Shown in pieces: positions 11,261-23,435 of a stretch of 64,000 nt of DNA. The position numbers were made by a program, and so were the translations under genes. Position 1 is the stretch's first letter. Each line of letters opens with the position of its first letter. The notes under the pieces are model-generated. The model was not told the origin of the DNA and searched no databases. It saw only the letters and a list, made by a program, of their open reading frames with translations. Source of the stretch: Paramyrothecium sp. XJ0827 (taxonomy: Eukaryota; Ascomycota; Sordariomycetes; Hypocreales; Stachybotryaceae); assembly GCA_020881915.1 (NCBI GenBank), contig JAJFPB010000004.1, positions 4,216,001 to 4,280,000 of the forward strand, read 5' to 3'.

Positions 11261-12289
11261 CGTGGCGTGATGATGAGTTTGGAGTCAAACTGGGATTTCC
11301 AACTGAACAAGGAACGAGTTAGCGACGGCAATGAGAAAGATGAAGAAATGTCTTACCTGAGGACTCGTTGAGTTGAGACAAACAGCTAACAGCCCGAGTC
11401 GAAATTTGGGTGTAGCAGTGGATTGGAAAAATGGTAGGAACAGGTTCGTGTATCGGTTCTTGGTGAAATGGAGGTGTCGGAAATGGTACAGAACTGAAAC
11501 AGTTCCAAAGTGTGGGCTGGAGATTCTGTTTGAAAAGGTGTCAGATTGAGAGTGTTCAGGAAGATGCAGGGAAGAGTAGTTGATCACTTACTTGTGGTGT
11601 TGTGTTAGACGAAGGAAAACGAAACTTGCACCGGTTGCTGCCTGCAGCTAAAAACGGATCAGTCCGGCTGAAGTAGAAAGATAGACCGAAGAGAGAAAAA
11701 ACCTTCACTTGGTGCTTAATGGTTGCGACCATGAATCCGTAGCTTCGTTCGCAGGAGAAATATCTCTTGTAAGTGCGAAAGAGGCGAATGAGACTCATCG
11801 TTTGCCACTTGATAGCATACCAGCATGATCGTGAGCTTGTGCTGGATTGGCAGAGGATTTCTGGGAAGACGATGTGTCGCGAGGGTACAGAGATGTCTTT
11901 GAAAATAACAAGCTATTTGACGCGATCAGAATACCGGGCAACCAACCAACGGGACAAAGAGAAGCGAGATGGGAAAGAGCTTACGCTTATGTGGCCAGAA
12001 GACGCGTGGTTTTGTAGTTGAAAGCATAAGTACCCAAGGGCCAGCCTTGGTAGCTGTAGAGGGTGCATTAGTAGCCGAACAGCATAACGCGTAGGTGTAA
12101 GTGCACAAACCATTTCGTGGGAGCTTTTCCAAGTGCGCCCATGGGCCAACGCCAGCGCCGCCCATGGTAGCTGGAAACAACAAATCGATCAGTGAATGGG
12201 AGCGGGTGAGATGAGTGATGACAACGTACCATTTCGTGGGAGGTTTCCCAAGTGCGCACATACCTTAGGCCAGCGCCAGCGCCGCCCAT
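11223..12289 (-). CDS. Hypothetical six-exon protein of unknown function
   Basis: Splice signals on the minus strand define coding exons 12230-12289, 12111-12170, 11985-12053, 11592-11912, 11357-11525 and 11223-11302. The introns are 54-72 nt, for example 12054-12110 with GTTTGT, CTACTAAT and CTACAG, and 11303-11356 with GTAAGA, GCTAAC and TTCAG. The frame stays open through all six exons for 252 residues, starting at ACCATGG (good context) and ending TGA 11223-11225. Two non-coding 5' exons (12354-12434 and one ending at 12515) appear to precede it. The product is Ser/Thr/Pro-rich with no domain I know; RTWxxSHEM occurs twice because an exon is duplicated. It may be a lineage-specific protein, or the open frame may be incidental in a spliced non-coding RNA. 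Confidence 0.4.
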
Positions 12290-12353
12290 GGTAGCTGGAA
12301 ACAGCAAATCGATCAGTGGATGGGAACAGGTATGGTGAGTGATGACAACGTAC
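12111..12353 (-). repeat. Tandem duplication of an exon plus its intron
   Basis: Unit one is exon 12230-12294 preceded by intron 12295-12353; unit two is exon 12111-12170 preceded by intron 12171-12229. Both introns are 59 nt and nearly identical, with GTACGTTG at the start and TTTCCAG at the end. Both exons begin CTACCATGGG and end CCCACGAAATG. The exons are 65 and 60 nt, so a 5-nt indel separates them. The second exon also contains an 8-bp inverted repeat CCATGGGC/GCCCATGG (12139-12167). The upstream exon end (12354-12380) carries the same CCCACGAAATG terminus. Confidence 0.75.
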
Positions 12354-12735
12354 CATTTCGTGGGAGATTTCCCACGCGTCAAGAACAGATAAAGCACACA
12401 AACAGAGATTTCAAGCCTCTCATGATTGCAGAAGCTGCTAGCAGGACTCCTTTGTTAGTGTGTACTCGTCAGAGGTGCTAGGGGATGGAACAAAGGAAAA
12501 CAAAAACAGCTTACCTGGCTCAGCCACCAGTCCCAACAACCGAAGGGATCCCTCGCGGATGTTCAAGGAATAGGAACAACGGAGAGACAGAAGGGAAATA
12601 GACGAAGATGTTGATGCTGTTCATCTTGTGTAGCAGTCATGGATGCTAATGATGCTGTAGTAAAGATACTGAATAAGGATGTGTGAATGTGAAGGAAGAA
12701 GAAAGAGCTGTGAGTGTGGGAGGAGGGAGGAGTGG

Positions 12736-12744
12736 TTTAAATAA
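12736..12744 (-). promoter_or_regulatory. Possible TATA-like element for the minus-strand transcript
   Basis: TTTAAATAA (TTATTTAAA on the minus strand) lies about 220 nt upstream of the first predicted donor at 12514. It is only a positional suggestion. Confidence 0.2.
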
Positions 12745-15700
12745 GGCAGCAGACGAGGAAGTTAGGTAATCAAATCAGCCGGACTGTGTGAGGTAGAGTA
12801 GGCGCGTGTTTTCCTACCACTATCTCTTCTCCTGTGCACCAAAGAAGAGGGCACAGGCAGTGCCTGCACAGTAGAATAGCACAGTAATAGACACAGTGGC
12901 CTCGAGTGAATGCAGTGAATCACTGGAGGGGTGTAATTTAGTAATATGGGAAGCATTATGGGTGGCATTGTGGCCAAAGGGGTGGAGGAGGTTGAGGGGG
13001 TAACGGGCAGAGTTGAGCTAGAGCTCAGGGAGACCGATTGCCACGGCGGCAAGCACATCTGAGGCATGAAGCGAATGGGCCAGTCACTTGAGCTGAATCA
13101 CAGCACTACGTGATGCCTCATTCGGCCTGTTTACAAATTGACAATAACGCGAGGGATCTCAGGGGTCATGTTGTTCACACTGGATGAGAAGGTCCTAGAT
13201 CCGGGTGCTACACGTCTGACATAGAACAACATTATAGAAACACGAATGGAATAAGATATTAGCAAGAGATGAAGCGGTTCCTGGGACACCTGCAAAAGTG
13301 AGGGTTTTGAAAAGCACGGAAAGGAAGCCATGTGAGCCGGAGCCAGCACGACCTCTCCTCCGTAATGTACATAGCCACACACACAGTGCACCCGGTAGCT
13401 CCAGGCAACCACTACGAGGCAGTATTCACACGAGAAACTCATTCGAAGGCGGTGGAACGCGGAACGCGTTCGACGATGTCATGTGAGCGGCAGAGCACGA
13501 AGCCTTCTGGTTGGTTAGGGGTAACAACGAGCTCAGCTCATACGCGTCACCGCGCCGATAGGGGAGGGGGATTATTTGTTCACGCGTCAGGTACCCAAGA
13601 GGAGCACCTAACTTACTTAGTTGTGCAGAGAAGAGCGAGCTCGCCCACTCAAGGGTGGAGCTGCCTCGCCAGCAAGGTAGTCACGCTTGACCGGTGAAGC
13701 TCCTAGGCAACGCAGGTTGTTGCAGACACACCATTTGTAGCAGCAGCTCCTGGATAATGCAAGAATGCAGAGTCACGCTGCTTCAAGAGACTAATAGCCT
13801 GATGATCTTGGAGTTTCCATGTTGGAAAACAATGCTAAGGGGTCTGGAGAAGCAGAACGACCTACTCAGGAGCATTCGCATCCATTTTGACATTAGGTTT
13901 CAAACGTGTGATTTGAATAAGAGGTAGTGTCAAACGGCAATGCATTCTATAGTGAGACTGAGCAGATTATGCAATATACCCTCTTGACTCCGGCCAGGAA
14001 ATCTAAGTTCACCACCGCATCACATCACGACAAGAGCCGGCCAATAGGCGCACACCAGCAGTGTAGACGCCGAAAGAATCAGACAGAAGCTCGATGTTCC
14101 TGCATGAGGGTGCTCTAGTGCGAGGGGAAGCTCGGAAGGGTTGCAGGATCATCAGCGTTTGCATCGGTACGACCAGCAAAGTCTTGTAATGGCACGTGCC
14201 CCTGGCTAATCTAGCACGCGTGAATAAACCTTTTCCACCTCCAGGCTCTCCCTTTCCCTTTCCCTTTCTTCCCTTCTTCTTCATCCAGTGGGTATGAGGG
14301 TCTTTAAAACCGTCCAAAACTGCCTGCCCACGGGGTTGAAGACGATGAAGGAAGTTTCCTGAGTCCTCCCCAAGTGGGATCTGGGGGTGCCCGCCGAGGG
14401 GCATGGGCAGGCAGGCACATCGAGGGGGGAATGTCGATGTGTGCCTTTACCAATGTTACCACACATACTATGGACGCTCCTCACGGTTTTAGCCGGGGCT
14501 GCCGGCGGCAACGCCGGTGGCTTTAGGTGAAGACCCTCGTGGTTCTCAAAGCCCCGAAGTTCCGCTCGTGGGGAGCAGGGCACGAGTCCTCGGAAAGGCT
14601 TGACAAATTTTTGGAAACTTTTCTTTTGCAAACTCTTTTTCATTGAGATTGAGGCTTCACGCCTTGTCTTGAAGAAGAAGAATTGATGGGCTGTTCGAGC
14701 AACTGATGTGGTGTTGTTGGACAGAAACCATGGACAGCTGGCACGTGCTGTGATGCAAGACTGTGGTGATGATGTTTTTGGAGAGCACGCGTCAGTTGGC
14801 TTCAAAGTTTGGAGGCAGCATTCCGACAAGTAGTCTGCTCATTTTCTTTCAACTCACCGTCACAGTACGCAGAGTCAAGGTATCTGTCAAGTATGGAGAA
14901 AGTCGTGCCGCACAGAATGACAGAAACTATGGCATCGATCACGATTCTGCTTTGCAGCCTGATTGTCCCAACGGCTCACGACAGTGAGTTCACGCACAAC
15001 ATTCGAAGTCTTCACGACAGAAAGCCCATCTGTTTGAAGTAGACGATGGGTTTCCAGTTCGGTAACGGTCACATTGGACCGTGTGCCGTCGTGCTCTTTG
15101 TTGTGGTGGCCTGTGTGCGGTGTTCCGGTCAATCAACAAAGGGAAGCATTGAGTTCCGCACCCCTTCCGAGCTCATCACCATTTAGACCGGTAAAAGGCC
15201 TTGCCGATGTCTCTACCTGCTGTCCTGTCGATTCTTGCTAATTATCTTCTGTTGCAGTCCCGTTGCCCTTACGAAGCCTGGCACAAGTGATCGTCCCGCA
15301 TGGCGTCGTCCACGTCCGAAAGAGCAACAGACCTTCTCTCCGAAGTACGAGCAGCTTCAAGCCAGAAAAAGGTCTCCAACAACCGCGAGTCCGGGTGCAG
15401 TGAGGACGAGCAACGCAGCTTTCTGATAATGCCGACCTTTTACATTTCCATCCTTATCAACTTGGAAGACACAGCGAGGAAATGGAGCGAGCGAGCCAGT
15501 CGCCTCTGAATGTCGACATTTCGGTGGCCTATTGCAAATAATATGAATACAAGCGTCATAGGTGTCTTCTGTTCCTCCAAGATTGAATGGTCGTACAATT
15601 TGAGCACTTGGGTTCTCGAGCTTTGGTTTTCAAGAGCGAGCAACCTTCTCATTCACAAAACCAAATTCGGGGTGTCCTCCCGAGCTCCTCGGGACCGGGT

Positions 15701-16428
15701 GGTAGAACGGATTTAATAATGCAGTTCCATACAGAATGCTGATGTCCATTAACCTCAGAGACCGTCGAGGCAGACCACAGATGATCGACGCATGGTGCAT
15801 GGCAGAAATATCACTGAAATACGCCCGCTTGCCAAAGTAAGACGACTCCTACCGAAACGGATTTCTAGAGCCTAGGAACGAGGCGGCAAGGCCGTAGCAA
15901 ATACGGGAGACTTGGAAGGTAAGCGTCTTGACAGTATTGACTATGAGTTTTCGCTGATCATTGATTCATTTAGTCCAACAAGCGTCTGAAATATCAACTA
16001 AATCGACAGTCAGACCATACCATGCAAACCTTGTTGCTTCTTATGGATGCGACTGTGCCCAAAAGAACATGTTTAGTCTTGGCAACGTGCAATTGCGATA
16101 GCCTCCGAGTTCCACAACCCAGCTTAGCAGATTTCTGAAAAGGACGATCGAAATCCGGACAGACTAGGCTATTTGCTTAGGTTAAAGTGCTCAAGGCCAA
16201 GGGTTGATATCGTTGGCGCAGTACAGCAGGGGAGAACTCGGATCCATTTTAAAAAGAAATGGGGGGCATACGCGATACTAAAGCCGGTCCAATTTCAAGG
16301 AGTCAAGTGTATGAGGTTCTATCAACGATGAGATGATATACTTGAAGAGCAGTACATGAAATGCCAGAAGGGCCTTCTGATTCCAAAAGTCAGATTGTCG
16401 AGCTTCAACTACCTCATTGATTGGTGAA
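12745..16428. other. Gene-poor stretch, 3.7 kb
   Basis: No gene could be supported on either strand. Open frames such as 14281-14829 (minus) have no domain or splice context. There is a small palindromic patch near 12855-12875 (GGCAC/GTGCC). The region separates the hairpin block from the next confident gene. Confidence 0.4.
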
Positions 16429-17193
16429 TCAGAAGCAGCAGCTACAATCTGAAGAATCATTTTGCCCAGTCCCAGTGCTCTTCCCGCTTGTTCCCTGGGG
16501 AACCGTCTCCATTGGTTTTTGCTGTTGATATGGTTCTGGAATGGAATCAGTAGTCGCACCAATAGCGTCGTAAACAGCCGACTGCTTGTAGGATTGGTAT
16601 GCCTTGACGTTCTCGTCAGCTGGGACGCGTTGCAGCTCGTGATTAGACGTCTCGAGGTTTATCGCGAACCAAGGATAATCCAGGGCACAACATTCGGGCT
16701 CCTTGATGACTCGATTGGCAAAACGCTTCAGGAAGATCTGGCAGTCGTTGAAGCCGAGCGAGGACACGCCAAACGACGCGCTGATGTCTGTATAGGCTTG
16801 CGCCACTTGTTTCTCATTGAGCGTCGTCCAGCCGACTTGGCAAATGTAGTAGTCTTGGGGATGGAGCGCGCTCTCGTTCGCGACGCCCTCGTCTCGTTGG
16901 TGCAGTAACTCGTCTTTTACCGTCCACGGCGCGATGCTTGCCTCATACTGGAGAGACGGGCCAGTTGAGTCAACGACGTGACCGTTGTGCAGCTTGGCTT
17001 TGGGCGTCAATCTCAATGGGAGTCCTAGCTCGTATTTTTTGCCGTAGGCGAGGAGTGCCCAATGATAGAGATGACCGTCCAAGATGCGCCGCGAGAACCA
17101 GACAGGCTCACCCTTGGATCTATCTAACTCTTGTTTCCTGCGCCGCTCTATATGCTCACCCAGGTTCTGTCTGTTCGGAGCCGGAATCGCCAT
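16429..17193 (-). CDS. Conserved hypothetical protein, possible permuted papain-fold hydrolase
   Basis: This intronless gene encodes 254 residues. A histidine in LYHWALLAYGKKYEL (His44) precedes a cysteine in NDCQIFLKRF (Cys151). This His-before-Cys order, with Asn two residues before the Cys, is that of permuted NlpC/P60, LRAT and PPPDE-type papain-fold proteins, which act on amides or thioesters (lipid transfer, deubiquitination, peptidase). That assignment is an inference from motif order only. The C-terminus is Ser/Gln-rich and ends CSCCF, a Cys cluster that could be palmitoylated. The start codon is the first ATG of the frame. It is unrelated to the neighbouring ABC gene, which lies on the same strand downstream in position. 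Confidence 0.65.
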   Translation of the reverse strand: MAIPAPNRQNLGEHIERRRKQELDRSKGEPVWFSRRILDGHLYHWALLAYGKKYELGLPLRLTPKAKLHNGHVVDSTGPSLQYEASIAPWTVKDELLHQRDEGVANESALHPQDYYICQVGWTTLNEKQVAQAYTDISASFGVSSLGFNDCQIFLKRFANRVIKEPECCALDYPWFAINLETSNHELQRVPADENVKAYQSYKQSAVYDAIGATTDSIPEPYQQQKPMETVPQGTSGKSTGTGQNDSSDCSCCF

Positions 17194-18355
17194 TTTGGTG
17201 GTAGTGAATCGCTAAGAGATGCTTGAGCAAAGAATTAGTGACTGGGATCGAGGAACAAGCACTGGGTTTTGTAGGTATCGCTAAACTGTTGGCCTCCAAA
17301 AGACTCAGGATCCAAAAATAGACAGCCGTAGCCCGCAGCATGTAGGATCGGCCGTGGCTTGACATCACGCCGCAGAAAAGACAAACTCGGTCATTTGGCG
17401 CGCCCGTCACACTGCTAATGTAGAAATGTACATCTGCCGCTTGGTTTCCAAAGCCTACGGCCCCTGTCAGCTGTCAGACATGACATCACCCTGCTCCCCA
17501 TCCTTCAGGCTCGGGTCCGCAGAGCCAGCTGGAGAAAGTCTCCAAGGGCAAAGACCAAGATATAATTACGTCGATTGGTGAGGCTAAGAACTATGCTCTT
17601 CTCTTGCACCAATTGGAGTGGCCTAAGGATAGAACTTGCACGCTCTGTTGCTTTAGCATTGTTGAAGCAAAACGGAAGAGGCTTTATTCTCGGCAGCAGG
17701 TAACCTCGATCGTGCAATTGAACTGCTTCGCACTCCCATTGCCGAGCTGCAGATCAAAAGGCTATCGTACCCTTATCAAATGAATATTGACGCCAGCTCA
17801 GGCTGGGGGCATCTCCTCATCCAGATACTGCGCCTCTCAATTTTGCCAGGATTTGATCCTTCAGGCCCTGCAGGTTGGCCTCTCAACCAGCCGTGAGAAC
17901 AAAGTGTCGAATTTCATGATATGTTCGGACGGATTCCGCGCTGGCCATTGTTCGACTCCTGTCTTTTCGTGTCAATGGTCATTGGGGTAAGTGGCTTTGT
18001 GGAATTTATCATGCGGCTCGGTTGTCCTGACATCCAAACTACTGATTTTGTTACCATCTAGGGTAAGAATGCCGTATGTGCTAGGGAAGTTCCCGGGAGG
18101 AGGAGAGGGACATACACTTGGACTGCGTATATGCTCGAGGCATGTAAGACCAAGCGACGATGATAATTGAAAGTATATCCAGAATAAAATTTAATAGCAG
18201 CTATATACGCATATTATGCTACAACTTTTTGGATTCGTCGCAAATAGAGGACTAGTAGGACGTCGGCATCACTAGATTCAGACCCTCTTCCCTTGGGCTG
18301 CTCCGGTTTTACATGCCAGCTGAGACCTGGAGACTTCTCGGAACTTAAGACTCTC
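17194..18355. other. Intergenic, no gene seen
   Basis: About 1.15 kb without a supported gene. The 18200-18355 part is the 3' flank of the ABC transporter gene. Confidence 0.4.
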
Positions 18356-21300
18356 CTATGGGGTCTCTGACACGTCCGACTCAATGTCTCTGGAGGCCAT
18401 GCTGTCATATAGAATGCGGAACCTTGATGTTGGTTGATCGAGCAGTTCGCACGGCTTACCACGCTCGACGATCTGGCCATGATCTAAAATAATGACTTGA
18501 TCATAGTCCAAGATAGTCTGGAGTTTGTGCACAACTGCTATGACGGTGGCCGTCTTGAAGTTTTTGCGAATGATCCGCTGCATCAGTGCGTCGGTGTCAG
18601 CGTCAACACTGCTCGTTGCCTCATCTATAACTAGCATGCTGCCCTGGTGGATGACCGCGCGTGCAAGACAGATGAGTTGCTTCTGTCCCGTTGATAGCTC
18701 ATCCTGTCTCATGTCTGCGCTCAAACCGCCCCGGGACTCAAGGAATTCCCACATGGAAACTGAGTGCAGCACGTCGATAATCTGCTCGTCGCTAGCCTTC
18801 CCGTAAGGATCGATGTTCTTTCGGACGGAGCCATGCAGCAGTAGCGGACTTTGAGGTAAGGCATTGATTCGGGTTCGGATCTCATCTCGAGGGAGGGTGG
18901 TTGTGTCGATATTATCAATGAGGACAGCCCCGGAGTCGAGCTCTATGGTACGGAGAAGCGTTGCAATGAGCGAAGATTTGCCACTAAATTCTAGTAAGAT
19001 TGATTCTTCTCAGACTCGAGAACGACAACAGGGAACATACCTTCCAGTGCGGCCGCATATTGCCACCTTTTCGCCCGCCTGGATTGCGAAGTTCAATTTG
19101 TGAAGAACAGGTTCCGGACACTGGTCATACGACGCTGAAACATTTTGAAACTCGACAGCACCGTTCTCGGGCCAGTCACGAGGCACATGGCCATCTTCGC
19201 TTGACAGATTCTCATCCTTGACATCAGCAACGTACGAACGGATCCTGTTGATAGCGCCGAGAGCCGTTTCGACTAGTGTCCATTGATTAACCAGTGCCTG
19301 GAGTGTCGCGCCAAAGGTAACAATGTTAAAGAGGGCAACACCAAGATACTGTGTGGAGCCGTTTCGAGTGGTCACAGCAATGGAGACGACGAGGATGGCG
19401 ATCCCAGCGTTGAAGAGATCCAAAACCAGAGTCAGCCATCTTTGGCAACACCAAAGCAAGTAGTAGGGCCTCTGTGAGACATTGAGGGCGGTGAGGTTAC
19501 GCTGCTCAAAAGCCCGTGTCCAACCATAAGCTCGAATTGAGGTGATGCCGTTTATCGTTTCCAGAAACAGGGCGAACAGAGGTGCCTTGGCCTCAATGTC
19601 GAGAAGTCGAAGCTGTCTGGAGGTGCGAAGGTAGTAGAACTGTATCATGAGAAGCACGACGATACACAGCGGAATCGCGGCCGCGACGTAGCCAGAGCTC
19701 ATGAAGACGAGGACCGAGGTTGCAATAGTGAAGAGGAACTGAAACGTTGCACGACCGAGAGCGAGAGGCAAATCGTTGTCAATGAGCTGAAGGTCTTGAC
19801 TAAACCTACTAATATGTTAGTATACGCCAACTGAATTCAGACAAAAGAGCGAACCTGGTCAGTATAGATCCGGGGTCTGTTGCGGCAAAGAAGGCGGCCG
19901 GAGCTCTGCCATCAGTCAGTCTCACTATTGATAGCCATGTTCTAGGTATTAAGCTAACCGCATCGTCGTTGTCAAAAGCAGCTCGTGGAATCGTTTTGAA
20001 GCACGTGGGATAATGCCCAAGTTGTACACACTGTAAACCGTCAGTCCACACATCGCACGCTGAGGAAGAGGACAGTCACCTTTCTGCAATGCCTGAGCCG
20101 ACTATAGCCAAGCTTGCCAGACCCCCGTACACACCCAACCAGTAGCCGATGCGCTCGTTCGGGTGGGTTTCGTTTGCTTTGGCCCACCATTGTAGCCATA
20201 TGGCTAGCTAAGTCAATAGAGCCCCTGTACATACGAGGAAGAGACGTACATGGAAAAGTGAGGCCGAAGATGTAGCTGGCGCAAGCTGCGAGATAGATGC
20301 ATACAAACGGCCAACCCGCAATTCTCGCAAAATATGTGTAGATTGTAAGGTCGCCCGCTCGTCGATTTTCGTCTGGTTTGGGGTCCTCGAGAACGTCAAG
20401 CTGAGTCACGAATTGTTCATTGGAGCTTTCTCCAAACTTCTCTGGCGAGCAAGCAGGCTCTTTGGATTGGGAATCGTTCTTTCCGCTGAGTGCTGGAGTT
20501 TTCTCTTGCTCGATGGCGATTTCTTCCGCTGCTTCATGCTGCTCGACAACACCCTTTTCGTCAATTGTTATGAAGCTCTGCGCAAACTCCAGATGATTGA
20601 CTAAAAGAATCTGTCAGCACGAAGATTTGAATGCGTGAAAATAGATATACCTGAGGTCGTTGCCAGAATTGCCGTGGTGTTGAGCTTCTTCAGCAGCCCA
20701 TTACGCCCAAAGACAGCATCAAGGACATACCGTTCCGTTGCTCGGTCTAGTCCAGTAAATACGTCGTCAAAGACCATAACCGGTCGCTTTGAGTAGATGG
20801 CACGTGCCAATGACTACAGAATGTCAGCCCGAGCAAGAGCCGCTGTAGTAAACAAACTCACAACACGCATCTGCTGGCCACCACTGAGGCGCGATCCGCC
20901 TGGGCCTCGAGGAACGTCATCTTGGATTTCAAGGAGCTCAATTTCTGCCGAGAGCGCACAGGCTTGAAGCACCGTGTCATACCACTGCTTGTCCCACTCA
21001 GCCACGCCGACCACATTTGTCCGGATGGTGCCTCTAATAAGCCACGGTGTTTGCGGGCAGTATGCCGCATTTGAATAATCCCTATGCACCGTGCCCAACT
21101 CTATGGGTACTTCACCGAGCAGCAATTTGAGAAGGCTCGTCTTGCCAGACCCGACGGGGCCGAAGATGACGGTGGTCTGACCGCGCGCAATGGCCAGGTT
21201 CAACTTCCTGAGAACAAGGCCTCCTTGCGACGTGTAGCCAATGGCTGCATCTTTCATTGTCACAACATACCTGGGATCCGCCCAATCAGAGTCCGAAAAG

Positions 21301-23435
21301 TTATTAAGGGTTATGTCGTCGCTCGCTTGGTCATTAGAAAGGGCCGTGTCCGAACGGAACTTCTTTGTGTCCGCTGCTGAAAGGCTTTCCCGCTCTTGAG
21401 CCATCAAATAAGTCTGAATACGGTTGAAAGAAGTGATTACGGTTCGAATGTGCTGGAATCCATACAAGGCATGTACAAGTGGCTGGTCCAGTAATCTGAA
21501 GAGACTCAACGCCGAGAAAACAAGTCCTTCTGTCAAGGTTCCTGTATTGCGCGCTTTGGCCAGGATGATATAAACACCGAAGCCCCAGACTGGGGTAAGA
21601 GAGGAAGATGCAAAATCTAGAAGCGCAAGTAAGTAATACGAATGCCATCGTGGGAAGGGACCAAAGTCTTACAAATAACAAATAGACAGATATTCAAAAT
21701 ACGATAGCGTCGAGCCACAAGAATCTCCAGCCTCCGAAGCTCCGCGATCGTAGAGGAAACAATATTGGTCAAACCGGTCAGCTTGACTGCCTTCATAGAG
21801 GCCAATGATTTGGCTGTGGCGGTCAACCGCTCCCGAATAGCCTCGAGCCAGGGCCCTTGGGCATTACCTGAGAGGGTTGCAACAGGTAGCCCGAGAATGA
21901 GACAAACTAGTACACATTAGAAATGTTTCAGCCAGGGCCTGAGCCCATAATGACTTACCGACAGTCCAGAGAATAGAGCCCGCCAAGGCCACCTTCAGAA
22001 GCCTGTAGAGAAGAAAAAGGCATAAGGCCGTTTCAATCAGGCTGGCGTAAATCTCGTGGATCACTGGAAGGCTGACTCCAATGCGATCGATATCAGCACT
22101 CATCAAAGTCACCGCCTCTGCTTCCGAAAGTAGGGACGACTCGATATGGAGCGTCTTGTCGAATATCAAGGCGACTAAGCTACCTCGGAATAAGGTAAGC
22201 AAACGGTAGACTTTATGCTGATACACGGCGAAAGACACCTAGGCAAAGACAAAAGCTTGTCAGCTAATCCTTTCAGTGCGAAGGCTTGACTTACCGCCAC
22301 CCCAAGATACACGATTGTATACGCTCCAATCAACCCATACGCCGTTGCTTTCGAATTTGGACCGTCCGGATGTTTGACGAAGTCCAAAACTCGTGGGATG
22401 AGGAAAGGCTGCGAGAAAAGAAAACCAGTTTGAGCCAGCCGTGGCAGAACGCCAGCCAGGAAAGCCCACTTGTAGTGCCAGAGAAAAGTACAAAGCAGCG
22501 CGTGTTTCTTGGTCTTGTCAGCTGGCAGCTTGTCAGTCCAAAAGCCATCAACAGATCCGACCATCAAACGTACCCCTCTGCCACCTTTCTTTCAGCTCCA
22601 CTGGCTTCGAAGCCGCCAGAATTTGCTCGTCAATCGGTGTTAAAAGATTCACTGTCAGAAGAGTACGAAAGCCGGCAATGAGATTCTCGTTCAACCAGAT
22701 GAAGAGAGACCTGTTCATCACCCCGCTCGTTGTCTCAGTGGGCAAGCCTCGCCACTGCTGGAGGAGCAGGCGGCGTTTCTCGGTAAGCTCGCAAAGAAAT
22801 AGAAGAACCTTGACGCAGAGACTGGCTAACAGAAGCCGAGGCACCGCATGGTCAGGAACCAGGGCAAACAATGTTCGAATACGTGGAAGGTCGAAAAGTG
22901 TCGAGAGACCCAGGTAGACACATAGTAATGTTGAAGGACGAAACGAGCGAGTATGCTCCAAATAGGACACAAGCGGCAGCAGTGTGTACCCGACTATCGT
23001 CAAGGCCAAAGTTGACGTGGTGAGTTTTGTTTGTGGTGTTTTAGCAGAAATCCAAACCGCAAGGATGCTAATCTGCAGAATCCAGTAGGCCGCAAAGAGC
23101 ACCTGATGTATTGCATCAGTTTAAAGTACGAAATATGCAGAGAACGAAACACCACGACTCACAATCTTCAACACAAGAGTCCACGATGAGCGCACCTTGG
23201 CTGCTTCTCTTTGGAGACGTACAAGTCTAAAGGTGCCCCAGAAAGCTTTGCATGTCAGCAAACCGAAGACTTCTCTTTTTCTGGGCAACAAACCAGCTAC
23301 TGCTAAAGGCAGGATAATCAAAATACTTTCTTCGAAAAGGAGAGTAAAGTCAAATCCTCCCAAGCAACCACCGGCCACGACTGGGCCAAAAGAGTTTTCA
23401 AGATGGGAGGGACATGCTGCTTCGCTTGTGGCCAT
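18356..23435 (-). CDS. ABC transporter, subfamily C (MRP-type multidrug exporter)
   Basis: This full-size ABCC exporter has 1483 residues in 13 exons. Introns are at 23103-23162, 22522-22573, 22239-22294, 21907-21958, 21617-21672, 20814-20861, 20601-20650, 20204-20249, 20031-20079, 19906-19958, 19806-19854 and 18984-19040; summed exons are an exact multiple of three. The order is an N-terminal membrane region (TMD0-like, CPSHLENSFGPVVAGGCLGG), TMD1, NBD1 (GPVGSGKTS, LSGGQQMRV, PVMVFDDVF), an acidic linker, TMD2, then NBD2 (GRTGSGKSS, LSTGQKQL, SMLVIDEATSSVD). NBD1 has Asp-Asp where NBD2 has Asp-Glu after Walker B; this usual ABCC asymmetry makes site 1 poorly hydrolytic. Such plasma-membrane or vacuolar pumps export drugs, conjugates and fungal metabolites. 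It looks intact. A MITE lies about 300 bp upstream of the start. Confidence 0.93.

Larger units (their letters stand above)
8760..12050 (-). repeat. Family of seven mini-hairpins with a CYGGN loop (minus strand)
   Basis: Seven short perfect hairpins share a 5-nt loop reading CTGGT, CTGGA, CTGGC or CCGGT on the minus strand, closed by G-C pairs. The stem sequences differ but stay complementary. Positions and minus-strand stems: 8760-8772 (CCCG/CGGG), 8798-8812 (TCCGG/CCGGA), 8962-8978 (CACCGG/CCGGTG), 10579-10597 (TTGGAGG/CCTCCAA), 11043-11055 (CCCG/CGGG), 11078-11090 (ACGG/CCGT) and 12034-12050 (CCAAGG/CCTTGG). The last lies inside a predicted exon. A related 4-nt-loop hairpin is at 11655-11666. 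No known element family was recognised. Confidence 0.6.

Noticed and set aside
14281..14829. 182-codon minus-strand frame
   Set aside because: No family resemblance and no supporting introns or regulatory context.
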